A stretch of DNA of 64,000 bases from Tetranychus cinnabarinus (lineage: Eukaryota; Arthropoda; Arachnida; Trombidiformes; Tetranychidae), in the NCBI GenBank assembly GCA_022266195.1, contig WHVY01000002.1:10369001-10433000 (forward strand), in the 5' to 3' direction. Under the pieces are notes generated by a model. The model was given only the letters and a program-made list of their open reading frames with translations. It was not told the origin of the DNA and searched no databases. This document shows positions 12,676 to 27,321 of this stretch, piece by piece. The position numbers and the translations under genes were made by a program. Within the stretch, counting starts at the first letter, position 1; every line of letters starts with the position of its first letter.

Positions 12676-13852
12676 AGGTAAGATAACCTTTTAAGAATTT
12701 GATTAAATCTCAATATTTTTGATTTAAATTGAATATTTGTGTATTGAAAGGAATTTAAAAGATCCTTTCAAAATCTAATTAAAAAAACTGAATTGAAAAA
12801 TTGTTTACTCGGTTACCATGACTGTGACATTTTGAGAGAGTTAACTGTTTTCAATGAAAACAACACATGTTGACACCTTTCAAGGATGGGTCAATTTTAA
12901 TCAAAGTGAAATTATATGTTGAATTTGACAATAAAATGGCTAGTCTAACCATCAAAATCAACCTCAGCAATCAAACAAGTTTCATTTATCCTCAAAACAA
13001 TGGAGTGTGATGAAGGTAAAGTAGATTTTAAGTTGAAAAATTGAATCTCAATCTTAATATGGCTGATATTAATTTTCAAGTACAATATTCTAACCCTTCT
13101 CTCTCCTCAAGTCAGGTTTCAAGAAGTGACCAGAAAGGGAATAATAGGACGGCAATTCTGTTGATGTGATTCAATCCTAAACCCTGTTGTTATATTTATC
13201 CATTTGCTTTCCTTTCTTGGCTGGGCGTAATATATTTGGATGGTGCGTTTCACATCACAAAAGATAGCTGATGGTAAAAAAAAGACAGAATGGATCAGAA
13301 GCTTATTAAGTCCAGATTAATTTCGATTAATGGCAAAAACTGGAACAATTCAAGTTTCAATGTAAAGGGGAAAGAAGGAGAAGATAACCGTTAGAGGAGG
13401 GAAAAGAGGAGAGAGAGAGAGAGAGTGTGAGATGGAAGAAGAAAGAGAGAGAAAGAATCATGTGGTAGAAAGAAAGAGACAGAGGGAGGGATAATCATCA
13501 TCAGACAGAAAAGGATCCTCATCATCGAATCTCAGCTTCAACTTGATCATTTAACTGTAACTTCATTTTACTATCAGCATCCTGTTTCTAAACTGCCAAT
13601 CTATTTCTCTCGCGTCATCTTCATCATCTTCATCAACATCATCATCTGGTTCATCATTCATTACACCGGTGTCTTCAAGTTCAGTTTCCACTTTTTCAAC
13701 ACTCTTCACTTTAAAAACTATCAAATCTCGCAACTGAAAAACACTTTTGTGCTAAACCAAATCTTCACCATTTCCCTCTCTTAAACACTTATACTTAACC
13801 ATTGTATACATTCATCTTTACCTTTGTCCTGGTGCTTTGTGAATGTGTTAAT
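12676..13852. other. Aquaporin promoter and 5' UTR region, with a GA-rich tract
   Basis: Upstream of the aquaporin start. 13380-13500 is a purine-rich tract with (GA)n runs near 13413-13428, followed at 13610-13650 by a TCATCATCATC-type repeat. Translation is unlikely to start before 13853, because the frame upstream opens only at a TTG. Likely contains the promoter and leader, but no core element is certain. Confidence 0.45.
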
Positions 13853-16800
13853 ATGTCCTCATCATCAACAACAGAGTCTAATCAACAATCAGCCAAGACA
13901 ATTTTATCCCGATCAAATGAAGTCTCCAGGCGAGTCAAAGTTTCACTGGCATCACAGACCAGTAAAGAGTTTCTTGCAGAGATGATTGGTACCTTTTTCA
14001 TAGTTGTAAGTTTAATTTAATTTAAATTTTCCACTTAATTTACTTGATCCAATCCACTCTTAATTATAATTGTATCCCCAATATCATTTTAAACCTCGTG
14101 ATTGCACACAGACATTTCTAGGTGAAGTTATTTTGGGTAACTTGCACATTAAAAGCACACTTTAACCCAATCACAACCAGATTGTTGAGTTATCGTTTTT
14201 GTCAATTATTTTACCCTAAATCACTTTCATTATCAACTGATAATTTAAATCGCAATAGTATAATTAGGTTAAAATGTAACATTGTTCATGGAATGACAAT
14301 TTTCCAGACAATGAAAACTATCATAACAAATGTATTTTTAGAAACCAATGTTTTCATTTCTTGATAATTTACTGAAATAAATCACTAATTCAATATTCTG
14401 CAGTTAATTAAAACATTTTCAAAGTCAATAATCTAGACAAGGAAATGATTAAGCAGGGAAGTTGAAAGGGATAATAAATCTAATCGTTAATTATCTAAAT
14501 TAGCCGTGTAGTTTAATGAATATTTCAAGAATCGGACAAAATCAAGTCTCATGGTTAACCACTCTTGCTTACATATAAAGCTATTTCTAATGCCAATGAA
14601 CTCGTGTCATGTTTCAAATGAAGATGAAAATGATAAAGATCAGAATGATGACAAACGATGTTCATTATCGTTGTTGAATTTTCGTCCTAAAAGGTCAATG
14701 GTTATTTTCCGTTTCTTCATAATCTTTGGAAAAACTATTCCACCCGATTCCAGGCCTGATAGCTTAATCTTGAAGTTAAAAGTAAAGGGAAACATCAATT
14801 GTTAACATAATTTTCACCCAATTATCTCACGTGTCTCAATATTTACATTAATTATCATTATCAATCTCAACATTATCATTAATTTAATTGCCAAAACAAA
14901 GCTTTGTATTTTACCCATAAAAAGCGTGTTGTAAAAAGAGTAACCAGAAAACCAGAAAAGTTTAAGCTTCAAAATTGAAACCAGAAAAAAGACTTTTTTG
15001 ATTCCAGTAAATGGTTGAAGTGAAGGATGATCTGGTTAACCATTTGTAGCTAGAAATTAGAGTCATAATTTAGCAATTGTTGTTGATTTAGATCTCATTT
15101 TTTGTCTTATTTCATTATTATCTTTATTAAACCTGTAAAAGCGTAACAAAACTTCCTTGTTGAAGGAAATGAATGAATCAATGGACTTTTGTCTGTCTTG
15201 ACAACTTTTTTTTCTGTTGCAATTATTTTCACAATTTTCTCTTATCATCTCAATTGTTAACTTTTAATTGTTTACCTTTAATTTAGGTTCTTGGTGATGC
15301 AGCCACAGCAGCATATAAATTACGGACTCAACAAGGAGATAGATTTGATTACATGGCTGTTAATTTTTGCTTTGCCACTGGAGTATTAATTGGAGTTTCA
15401 GCGACCATTTCAGTTTCAGGTAAAATATTTTTCAATTTAATCATTTAACCGACAAACTTGATCAAACCGTTGACTGATTAAGGCAAAGACCTGACTAAGC
15501 CTGCATTCAATCACAATTTATCTTGTCAATTTATGCTTCTAAAGGTTGACATTTCCATCTAATTGTGATCACAAAAAGTCACAAATACATAAATAAGACA
15601 CAAAAATTATCATCTGTTACTTGTAATAATAATATGCAAGTGATCTAAATTGTTGTTCAATTTGAGGCTGATTTAAGGTTTTGTACCTTTAACCTTATCT
15701 GATTGAGGGTTAGCCTCAGAAAATTAGTCATCCAATAGTCAATTTGAATAATGAAATTAGATGAACAGCTGATGATTTTAGTGAATAATTGTAAAGTATA
15801 ATTGGCCAAATGTAACCATTATTATCAGATTGTTTCAGGGTTCACTAATTGTAGACACTTGCCAGTTAACTGTTGCCATTATCCAACTAATATACCTCAA
15901 TGAATCTCACATAATGATAAATGTTAAATACTTAATTTTAGACAACCTTTAGCATCTTTTTTTGGCTGCCAATTTTAGACTAAAAATTGACTTTTCTAAC
16001 CTTTTTTTTCGCCTTCTAATGAATGTTAAATTAAATTGCCAAAAAAGTGTTTATCACCTTGAAATTGATGGTTGGTTAATTTTTTGTTTGCAAATTAATC
16101 GAACTCTATTTGGATCAGTAAGGTTTTCATGAATAACTGTATTCCAATCATGGTTTGTTAACCTTTAGTTTTGATCCCAAACCGATAGCAATAATTAACT
16201 AATTATTCAATGATAATGAGAAACATATTCACTGTCCATATTAATCAATGTCGCATTTTGAGTTTCATGTTATTTGACTTTGACTTGAACCAGACTTGAT
16301 CAGCAATCTTTAGTGATCAATTATTATCGTTGATTGTTGGTGATATCAACTTCTTGGTTATCCAAAAGTGGTTAACCATTTTGCTCTATTATTATTAATC
16401 AACCAATTTCTTATACTCTTGTTTGCTGTGCTTATTGATTGATGGTGGTAATCAGTCAATATTTTCATTGTAATGACAAGAAAGTTGCGTTTTTATGTGT
16501 TAGTAATTGAAAAGATGCTGCTGTTGATCTAATTACTATTGTTGATGATGTTGTTCACTCACCTTAATCATCCTCATCAACAATATCATTCAAAATTCAA
16601 TTCAATTCAAGGTTGATTGTAAATCAACAATTGATTCTTGTTCTTGTCTAATCCTTTAAGCTTCAAGTTCAATTTTAAGATTTCAATTTATCCTCATAAC
16701 GTTAACACGCACAACAATCAACAAATGGTTTAACCAGCAAATAGACGAGACAATATCTAAAAACAGATTAACTTGATCAATGAAAATCATTTCTATTTTC

Positions 16801-19800
16801 AAGTTAATCAAACCTCTTTTTTCATCCTCAATATACTCGAGTCTTTTGTTTCATTTCACACTCAGCTTTTATCAATTGATTATTTGACAATTACATGTTA
16901 ACAGTCAGGGATAAATCAAAGGTTGGGCCTAAACAAAAGATTCACCAAAATTGATTGAAGACTTAGACAGGAAAAAAAATACAAAAGTGAAGAAAAAAAT
17001 GGACAAAAATAGTAAAAAATTGTGTAAAAAAAGGATTCTCAAAACTGGTCCAACTTGTGAACTTGACCTGCTTCGATCAGCTCTAATAATAACAAGAACG
17101 ACAATGATGAGGTTAATAACGATTATGGATACAAATGGAGTTTAAATTATTCAAATTATGTTGGTCAACAATCGTCTGGATGAACCTCTTTACTTCACTC
17201 AATACTGACTATTTAGTCATTAAAATTGAATTTTATTGCTACCAATTGCTTATTAATCAATCAATTGGTCAGTCTTGTATTTTTGATTGGCTTAAATGAG
17301 TCTCAATTGCTCTTTCCATTCATTTCAATGCTTTATTTAACTGTTGATTATCAAATACCAAAATAAACATTATTGATCAATTGTAGCAAATTGTCAATCC
17401 TGCTGGTATTATTTGTCATTCAAATCAACTGTAAATAGATGTAATAAAAGATGATCACAGGTGATCGAAAAGGATAAACAATATTTCAATTCTGAAATCA
17501 TCATTACACGTAAAACTGGATTCATCAGCAAATGACCTCAATTTTTTTCTTCGCTCTTCAAATAGTTAACTCAATCATCATCATTATCAACTCTACGACA
17601 ATATTTCAGGCTTAAATTATTATTTTGATTAACATTGAACTGGGAATAGAAAAAAATTGAGCTTTTTTAGTGTAAAAGGTTGAGATGATGTTGAATGGTG
17701 ATTACCTTAATTCACCTTGACCATCATTTGTGACTGTCTTTAATCAACTAATCCAGTATTTCATTTCATGTCTCTCACTTAAAATTGTTACATTTTTGAT
17801 TAATTTGTTTCTCTACTGCTCATTGTTGATTAACTGATTTGCCAATATACTTTTTCATCGGTGAATGAAATCTTTTGATTAAAACAAAAAGTCACTCAAT
17901 CTTGAGTTTATTGGTAGACCTTTACGCGGATATTCAAGGTTGGCCTTTTATTTTGCCTTGATTAACATGATGCTTAATCCGTCTATCAAGTTTCTATTTA
18001 GACTAATAGTATAATTAATAATATAATTAATAATTACTATACCATCTATCAATAGGCAATCATTGATTCAATGTTAAATTTGGTGCCTAAAGTATTGCCA
18101 ATATAACTGCATCACAGCAAAAATGTAAGAAGCAAGAGCTGGCACTGAACCATTTCATTTTCACTATCGTCTTTCAACCAACCCTTAAAGATATTTAATT
18201 CAATTGTAATAAATAGTTGACAATAAATGCAGTTTAATGATGTAAATTAATTATTTTTACCATTTTTTTGTTACTAGGAGCACATTTGAATCCCGCGGTT
18301 ACAACAGCAATGGCTGCTATTGGTAAATTCAAATGGTCTAAAGTCTGGTATTACTTGCTGGCTCAGTATGTTGGCGGGATCTTAGCTTCAGCAGTAGTTT
18401 ATCTTGATCATTTTGAAGCAATTGAACATTTCGACCCAAGTCATCAAGCAAATATAACTGGTGAAATATTTGCCACTTATCCAGCTCGATTTGTGACCAT
18501 TCCTGGAGCCTTCGTTGACCAGGTGACTTTCAAATTCAACTTTAAACCTTTCAGCTATTTGTATCTCTTGCTGATAATTGTTATGATTTTTTTTTTTGGA
18601 AATATTTTACTAATTTATTCTTTTATTTACTGTGCTTCTTTACAGATGATTGGTACATCGTTATTATTATTTGGTATTCTGGCTATTTCTGATGGTATCA
18701 AGGCTCCTCTGAAGGCTCAACCTGCTCTCTTCGCTGTCATCATTACCGGAATCCCTACAGCATTTAATTATAATTGTGGTGCCATCCTGAATCCCGCTCG
18801 AGATTTTGCTCCTCGATTGTTTTCTGCTCTTGTTAGATACGGTTGGGAACCATTCCAGTAAGTTGAAATGAACCATTATTACCGTTATTATTTGGTAACG
18901 GTAATTGGTGTTGCGTTGGGAATAATATAATATCATCTCTAGTGATTATCGTTGCCAACAATTGATTTAGGCTGTTATTTCTGTCTCCTTAATAGAAAAT
19001 TTGAATGAATAGAAAGCAAGAAAAATTTTTAGTTAACTTTCAATAACTATAATCTTTTATAAATCATCTTTCTCAGTTGTCTCTTCAAGTCTCTCAGTTT
19101 GACTCTCAAGTTAACCATTGTGATCACCATAATAACGTTCCAGGGATCTTGCTGATGAAACCCATATTGTTAACCTGATTAATATTATTGATCATTCAAC
19201 ATTAAATTGACAAATTGCAGTCAACTCTCATCATAATACATAATAACTGTAGCAAGTCAACAAACAACAAAAATGAAGCTGAACATAATCATTTCCTTCA
19301 ATAATCCAAAATTGTAAAAGAGCAATGAATTATATTGTTAAAGAACAGGAAAATAATTTGATTAACCCATGCTTTCAGATGAAAAGTTATTTAGCTTTTA
19401 ATTTATCTGATTCTGTATAACATTTTATAAAATTTTTACTATTTATCTCAATATTTGATTTCTGATTACTTTGTTTCTCTTTTTCCAAATACTAGGCCAC
19501 TTGGTGGACATTATTGGTGGGCAGCCGGAATTGTTGGTCCACATGTTGGTGGTATTCTTGGTGCTTGGTTATATTTATTAACAATTGACCATGACGCTCT
19601 AAAAGAGACTACAAGTGGAGTCAATTCAATTCCAAATTCAAGTGAAATAATTCAACAAGCTTCACCAAGTAAGTTTGTTCAATGGAAAGCAATTTCAAAG
19701 CATTTTACATTGATTGTAAATACTCATCAATGATCAATTTTAAATGAATGTTTGAAACAATTTAATGAAAATTGTTTTTCTCCTTAGCATGTTATTTCTG

Positions 19801-20682
19801 TTTTTGTTGATCAAATCAAATAACCTGTCTGTTTCTGCCTGTAAATCAGATGTTTTCTCACATCAGTTGATCGCAATATCAATTGAATCTGGCAGATCAT
19901 TGTTAATCATTTTACGCAAGATTGTTTACAAAGTATGAAAACAAAAATCAATTGATTGCCACCAATAAGGATAGATTGGATTAGGAATAATTCATATCTT
20001 TGTTTTTGTACTTTGGGTTAACATTGAGTAAACAAAAATCCAGTCAAGCCTAACCATCATTTACAATGAAATTTTGCTATTTCATCAAAATCGATTGAAT
20101 TTACTGAAAATTTAATCTAATGGGAAACAATTAAACTCTTCTTTGTCAAAAGGAAATTGACTTAATCATGTTTCCCGTTGATTTTTCGGTACCTTACCAA
20201 TGGTTTTGCTTTGTTGCTTTGTATTCAATCCTTGATCCTTTTTTTCTATGTGAATCTACCTGTTTAAATGATTGCTGTTAATAGTGATAAGTACAACAAC
20301 AATGTTCAATATTAGTGTTAAACAAACGTCAATGGTTATAATCAATTCAACAACTCAATCCAGTTGAGTTTGTCGCATTTAAATTTCATGTTTCAATTTT
20401 TTTTATGTGCCAAGATTGTGTTCAAAAAAAACAAACCAAATGATTAAGTAGATTTACCTTGCAAAAGTGGATCAGTTTATATTAAAGCTTATTAAAATTG
20501 CTCAAATATTAACTTTACTTTCAGGTTCACATTGGATGCATGATAGCAATAATAATATGAATAATAATCAGGAAAAGACTCTAACTAAGCGACATTCATA
20601 CACTTCTATTGATGAATTGTCCCAAGAAATAAACTATTCAGCTGATGAAAGAACAGCTTTACTTGGAAATCAGATTAATTAA
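13853..20682 (+). CDS. Aquaglyceroporin (major intrinsic protein family)
   Basis: Membrane channel for water and small solutes such as glycerol. Exons: 13853-14005, 15287-15419, 18278-18522, 18646-18857, 19496-19668, 20525-20682; phases close and give 357 aa. First pore motif LNPAVT (NPA at 100-102), second LNPARDFAPR (NPA at 226-228). The Asp right after NPA-Arg (D230) and a Phe at the position of the GlpF selectivity-filter Trp mark the glycerol-conducting subgroup rather than water-only aquaporins; that use of the residues is family knowledge. The N-terminal 30 residues are Ser/Thr-rich and cytosolic by topology. The C-tail in this model is Asn-rich and ends TALLGNQIN. Introns are large for this window (the longest is about 2.9 kb). 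A second usable terminal exon lies at 22705-22775. Confidence 0.95.
15420..18277 (+). other. Long aquaporin intron 2
   Basis: 2.86 kb of AT-rich intron between the exon ending TCAG|GTAAAA and the exon carrying the first NPA motif. Many TTAACC, TTGATTAA and CAATTGAT words but no coding sequence, RNA gene or transposon end that I can recognise. Confidence 0.7.
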
Positions 20683-22704
20683 GTTACGAATCTGTTGGTC
20701 ATTCAATTAATTTCCCGTAAATAACATGATCTATTGAAGAGACCATTTTCCAGAATTGAAACCATTTGCATGCTGTTGATTCCAATCAGCCAAATTAACC
20801 CAAAATTTATAAACCTTAAATTTGCTTGCATTAACACCAATAAAAAGCTTACAATTTGCTCCTTTTCACCTCTTTTAACCCGCTTTATTTAAAACCGTTT
20901 TGTAAATTGTTTGTCTTGATGAAGATTTTTTTGACTCAATCGTTAACCAATCGATCGTTAATTAACTTGAGTTAAGCAAGGTGTCAACAAACAATTTAAA
21001 TTTACACTATTAATCAGACACTTGACAGGGTTGGAAAGGGTAAAATACTTGCTAATACTGGCAGTGAAAACTTGAGATCGTAATGAGATCAACATTTTGT
21101 GCTCTCACATCTAGTTATGATGATTAGTTAATTAATCAATTCTAATTAAACTTGAATGTTCCTCATCCCTTTGAGCAATCCTGAAACCAAAAAAAGTAAA
21201 TTTAATTCTCTCATTTAATGGTTCATCTTTTTTTTTTGTTTATCAATCGTAATAATCAAATTAAACCTTTTTCTTTCTGGACAAATCTCATCTTTCTATC
21301 TGAATTAGCTTTATTATTTTAATTGGGAATCAGCACAGTTTCAAATTAACTATTCTTGATTATAACGTCAAGTTGAGGCGAAATGTGAAAGATCAAACAA
21401 CGAATTACATGAAATTAATTTACTTTTCCTATTGTTTATCAAAGGTAAAATTAGATTGAAGTAATCTGAAGTAATTGAAGATTTTTCTGCAAGTTTCAAT
21501 TCTCAGACAATTAATTTGTAATCGTCCAAATTGTGATCTCATTATTACAATCATTTAAATTCAAGCCTTTCTAAATATTGATCTTGAATTTGAGTGAATC
21601 AATCATTCAACGTTTATTTACAATTGAACTGGTTAACCTGGATTATTGACAATCTTTTTATTGTTTTACCAGTTAATTCAACTATTAAATTGATTTAAAG
21701 TAAATAATAAACTGCAAATTCATTAAATTTATTAACATTGCAACATGATAATAACAAATAGTTTATTTTGCAAAAACTGTCATTATTTCAAATCAACATT
21801 GATTTAGGATTACCAATAAATCATCTGAGGAATCACAAGCTATGAGAGTTACAATTTATACAATTTTGTCAGAATAATCAAAGCTGAAACTGGAACAATG
21901 TCGCCTTTTCTGGCGAATCAGGATTCAATTCAAAGAGGAAAAAAAGACTTGATCTTGATAAGAGTTTGGTCAACAATCAGTCAAATAAAATTCAATAGAA
22001 AGGTTTGGAAAGCGAAAAGGACGATACTGAAAATCAATAACTTGACCCTTGACTTCAATCATTACATCCTAAATATATTGACGAATTTATGATTTCTTGG
22101 CTTCAAACCCTAATTGGAAGACCTGCAAACAGTCCGATTGAAAACTGGAATCGCCGGTGGAAAGCAAACTGTCATCGAAATTAAGTCAAACAAAGAATGA
22201 AACAATCATGGAATTTTGGAATATGAATTATAGAGAAATCAGTTTGCTGTCAATTGAATAAAAATCGAATGGATTCATTTTCCAAGTTTGATGACGGTCA
22301 CTTAAATATTTGTTTAATGTGATGTTCAAAGGCTGGGAAAATGAATTGAAAGAATTTTTGATTTGATTTCTATTGAACCAATTCGACTTGATTAACTAAC
22401 AGTTTTTTACAAAACACTGTATTAATACATATCAATGCTATAGACGAGGAAGGATTTAACTGGTTAAAAAGTGTTTTATTGGCAAATTTCAATATTTTAA
22501 TATTAGTTTTCTCTATGAAACTACTAGATTCACCATTAATCTATACCTTGAATTTGGATAATTAGTTTCATGTTTTTACCTTGAGATCATTGGTTTGTAA
22601 ACATTACAAAACTTGATTGTAAAATGTTCAATGATATTTGCTTTGATTCATTTTTAATTGTTACCATATTGATTGTATTTTTTTTATTCTCATTCAATTT
22701 ACAG

Positions 22705-22775
22705 ATCTCAATTTAAAGGATGTTAAGGAGAAAGCAAATGGAGGATCAAATCTTCCTAGAATCGCTGTTGAATAA
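22705..22775 (+). CDS. Candidate alternative last exon of the aquaglyceroporin
   Basis: Preceded by a good polypyrimidine tract and acceptor (CATTCAATTTACAG) and open in exactly the phase left by aquaporin exon 5 (donor after 19668). It would replace the last 52 residues of the 357-aa form by 23 residues (lysine- and glycine-containing, ending AVE) and give a 328-aa protein. The exon sits 2.0 kb beyond the first terminal exon. Supported only by splice signal, phase and an in-frame stop, so it could be chance. Confidence 0.5.
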
Positions 22776-25700
22776 TTGCTGATTTAAATTAATTATTTTT
22801 CAATGTTTCTTATTGCAATGGTTGGCAATCATGTGTATTGGTGCATCTTCAATTGGCAATAAATCTGAAACTAAATGTGATCACTGGAAATGAATGTTTG
22901 GGAAATTAAGAAATGTGGATTAACGCCGTTTGTTTCAATTTACTTGACCAAATCAATCATTGTGTTGGAAACCAATCCCATCGTTTACATCATTAATATC
23001 TCCAAGAAATTAATCCTTTTTGTTTATATTTTTTAATCATTTGATTCCATAAATTTGGATATAAATTGATGATTTTTCAATTTGAACTATCAAATGAGCT
23101 TAAATACAAACCATTTTCACTATACATTTAAATGCATCAGTATATTATTGTAAAATGTAATTAAATGTTGAAATGGTTTAATTTACTTTTGCAAGATGTT
23201 TTGCATAAATTAGAATCATCATCATCATCATTTATATCAAATTATTAATCAAAAAAATATGAACAAAAATTCAATTTTCGACAAGAATCTCAATTGTCTA
23301 TCAAGACTCCATTTAATTTGAATACCACTGACCCAATGTATTTCGCTTATGTTTTGTTTCTCGAAGACTGACTTTTCCAATTGTATTTGTCCTTTTTAAA
23401 TCATTTTTAATTAACTTAATTTTAAATATCAGAAAGCTGTAAAATTTATTTCTAATGTTCCCCGAGAAAACGTTGAGAAAAAATTCTGGCAAAGATTATG
23501 ATCGAGTAATTTGAAGGGAAAATTTTAAATTGTTCCGAAAGCTTTTCACTGAGAGTTATTAATAAGTAAAACAATATAATTCATTTATATGGATAATATT
23601 TTGGTAGCTTACATAGGAGCAAACACTTGATTTATATTACTAGATTAAGCTTGGATATTTAACCATTTGGCTCATGATCCAGTTAAAAGCCTGGGATGAA
23701 TCCAGGTTTTGTTTTGCTCTCAACTTTCATCATTATCGGTGAATCTACGTTTTCAACTTACTCTTCTGATGAATTAAACATTTTCCGATCTCAATTCATT
23801 GTCATATTGTATAACCCATTTTAACTAGCAATAATAGTCAATGATTACAAGATCAAAAAAACTAATTCAAGCACGAAATGTAAGTTACAAAAAAAGATGA
23901 ACGAATTCAACTAGTTGCTAGTTTAAATTATCTACACCAGGTAGCTCTAGCTTTCTCAAGTTTCTCTTAAATCTTTTCAATTGTTAACCAGATTTTTTAA
24001 ATTAAATTGGGTTCAATAGTTGAAGTTTTATTTTTTGTTTGTGTTTTAATTCACTCTGGAACTCTTAAGTATTTTCATCGAATAGTTAAATTTCAATCTA
24101 TTTGTCTTAATCAAAAGTAGCCAGTCAATTTTAAGCAAAAGGACCAGAAAGGTAAGGGTTGACAAAACACGACTGGCATAATCTAATACAACCAAATTGA
24201 ATGTAATTCAATTCAAACTGATTAAACATAGTCTAGCCTGAAGTAATTTAAGCAAATTCATTTATAATTACTTTCATTTATGCCGGTTATCCTCATCAGT
24301 GTCAATATCGACTTGGCTAGATGCAACTTGAGAGAGTCAGCTGACTGGGTTTTGTATACTTTTACTGTTTTTATACCAACTCTAATCCAAAGCTTAAAAT
24401 CCAGACAACTTTAAGGCTTTACTCAAATTCACTAAAACATGATATAATCAATTTTGTACAGATTGTTGTAATAAAAGGTGGATTAAAAATTAAAGTGTAA
24501 TTATTTTTCCTTTCATGAGCAAAATTGAATTCATGTAATGTTTATTATCTGCAATTTGCAGTAAATTCACTTACATCCATTCTCAAATAGATTTAATGAG
24601 ATGAGAAGAAAAGTAAATTGTTATCTGCTAATTCACACACCAAATGATCATCTTAACTCCACATTTTATGTAGGTATTTAATATATCAGTTGATTATTGA
24701 ATGTTAACATGTCTAAAGGTACGTTTCATTTTGATTCAATTTTTTGATGGTAATATTAAGATGTACAAGTGATTTGCTTCATCCGATTAAAAGAGGCAAA
24801 CAAATTTTTGGCTAATGTTCAATTGATTATGGACCATGAAACAGATTACAAGATTTCTTCTCCTTTTCCCATTCATCTCTTCCTTGATCTCCTTCAAGAC
24901 ACATTTGTTTCAATCAGCAGCCCTACCTTGACCTGTAAAAGTGCAAATATGTGACTAAAAATGGTTCTTTGTTTTGGTGTGCTTTCCCTAGATTCATCAA
25001 TGTTAACTGTCCAGCCAACTTCAACGCCCATTCAACGGATAGAGCTCAAAATCAATGGACAAAAGTAGACATTTGAGACTGAATTAACCGGAGAATGCCA
25101 ATTTGGATGAAAGTTGATTATTAATGGAGTCACGGTAGATCAATGGCCAAAATAGAGTTGAGTTTACGGCTTATTGTTGACTTCAACTTAATTCATGTAT
25201 TTATTACATTTATGTACATTCATTAACCCAAACTTGAAACTTGTTTTTGGGCTGCAATGCGAATTAATGTAAAGCAAAATGTAATCAAAATTTAATTTAC
25301 TTTGCATGGAGTAAGTGATGAAAAGAATTAGATTTCCATTAAAATGATAATTAACTTATCATCAGAAGACAATTGAATAATTGAATGTTACCCAAAAAGC
25401 AAACAAGTTAACATCACAATTGAATATTTGCTTTCCAGTCTAGAGTTGACCTTTGGTGTACCTTTTCATTGACTGATTGTTATTATTTAATCAATATAAA
25501 GTTGCAAAAAAAGTCAACATAAATTTGATTGTTGAAAATCAAATAAAATTAAAGGCAATTTAAAGAGTAAAAATAAACGTTCAAAAAGCCAATTTGAATT
25601 TGGCGCAGCTGAAGAGTTGCATGTTGTTGCTGTTGTCTGATGGCTAAAAGTTTATTACACTTTGTGGATATTTTTTACAACTGTTTCCAATTGTTCAGTG

Positions 25701-27321
25701 TTTCATCGTTTATTTGTTGATCAGGTATTTATCTTGATACAAAAGTTGGCAGCAATGATCAAAAAGACCGGAAGAATAACAATAATCAAATCAAATTAAA
25801 TGAATCTTTTTAATCGCTGATCTCTTTTCAAGATCAATACTCACTCAGTCAACTTTACATCCTTTCAAATGTGTTTACCGTTTTGTATTGTTACCTTAGT
25901 ACATTATTGTTGCTGTTAAATTAATAAATTAAGGTTCAAAATTTGACTATTTCATGTGGATTTAAAATTGGCAATTTAAATAGTTGGAGTGTTTCAACAA
26001 TAGATAAATGAATTAAGTGAGGCTCGACATTTATTTGCAGCCTATTCTCAAAATATGATAAAATAATTTTGTGTTTTTTTCAAGGTAATCAACAATCACC
26101 ATTAATAGAGGTAGCAGTTAATTGTGTTATCATCTAACAGAATACGTGAAAAAGCCATTCTTTTAATGGTCACAGCCTTTGGTAATTTACCAAATTTGCT
26201 AATCATTACCTTTACTCCTTTTTTTTACTCTATTGTTTTGTTTCATGTTTCCATCATCATTACCAACCCCCATTTTTATAAGTTGCAATTTTCATCTAAT
26301 CTCAATCCCCACTGATGATAATACTAACAACAATTATTACTGTACTTTAATATTAGACTTGATTTCAAATTGAACGTGTCATTAACTTGTAATGATTAGA
26401 AAAGTAAATCATAAGTTATAATTCCTAACTTAATGTCTTTTTGTCTTTTTTTAAACGCACTTCTTAATCTTATCATTTATTGTGGTTCCTTTTTGCTGTT
26501 GTATTGTGTATTATTTTAGGCTAAATAACCATAGCTAATTCAAGATTTGATTTAATTAACTTTCAGTGGTTTCATGCACAAACTGAATTGGTGAAGATTG
26601 TTTAGTGTCAAAAGGTACTTACATACTGGCTAGCATTGTAAATGGACTTGATGATGATGACAATAGGTAATGATAATACGAAATTAATTCATCAATTGTG
26701 TTGAATCTGTGCTGTTGATTAACGACCATCAAGTTTAATATATATTAACAATAAATGATATGGTTTGATGATAAAAATCTTCATGACTATCAACTGTCAT
26801 CAAAAAATGTTTATTTCCTGAAAAGGATATACAAAGTACAATTGTGAACCTGTAATGTACATACACTTTCATTAAACAAATTCATTGATTAAGATCTAAT
26901 GCATGTTTTTTGCTGCAGTAATCAGATACAAAGTTATTAAATTTGAAAAGCTCATTAAATCTCGATTGTCCCTTTTATGTTATGTCGCTACTTAGATGGA
27001 TTAACCTAAAGAATGAAACTCAATTACTCTTTGGATTAAACAGATTAACACAATTTGTTCAGTGTAAATGATTGAAAAGTGTGAATCGGTTCTGATCTTT
27101 AAATATTTTCACAGCTTTGAGTAAACTGCTAGAAAGAGTCTATTTGACAATTAAAACTAATTTGAAGCTGAAAAACATCTAAACACCTACAAAATTTTGC
27201 ATAACCTAGTCTATTAAATCAGTTGATAAATTGTAAATTAAGTCAGATTGTGTATTTTAAATGCTCAAGCTATAAAGATTTAGCAGATTTTATTGAATCT
27301 GTTTACTCGCAAAGAATGGGT
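22776..27321. other. 4.5-kb gene-poor AT-rich region
   Basis: No conserved coding sequence on either strand. Short open frames (for example near 24769 and 26124) have no ATG-exon context or family resemblance. A short ATC/ATT microsatellite occurs around 23217-23235. It may contain regulatory DNA for the aquaporin or esterase genes, but nothing specific is visible. Confidence 0.55.

Noticed and set aside
24769..26315. Short + strand frames in the 22.8-27.3 kb gap
   Set aside because: No Met-exon structure, no conserved motif, typical of AT-rich noise.
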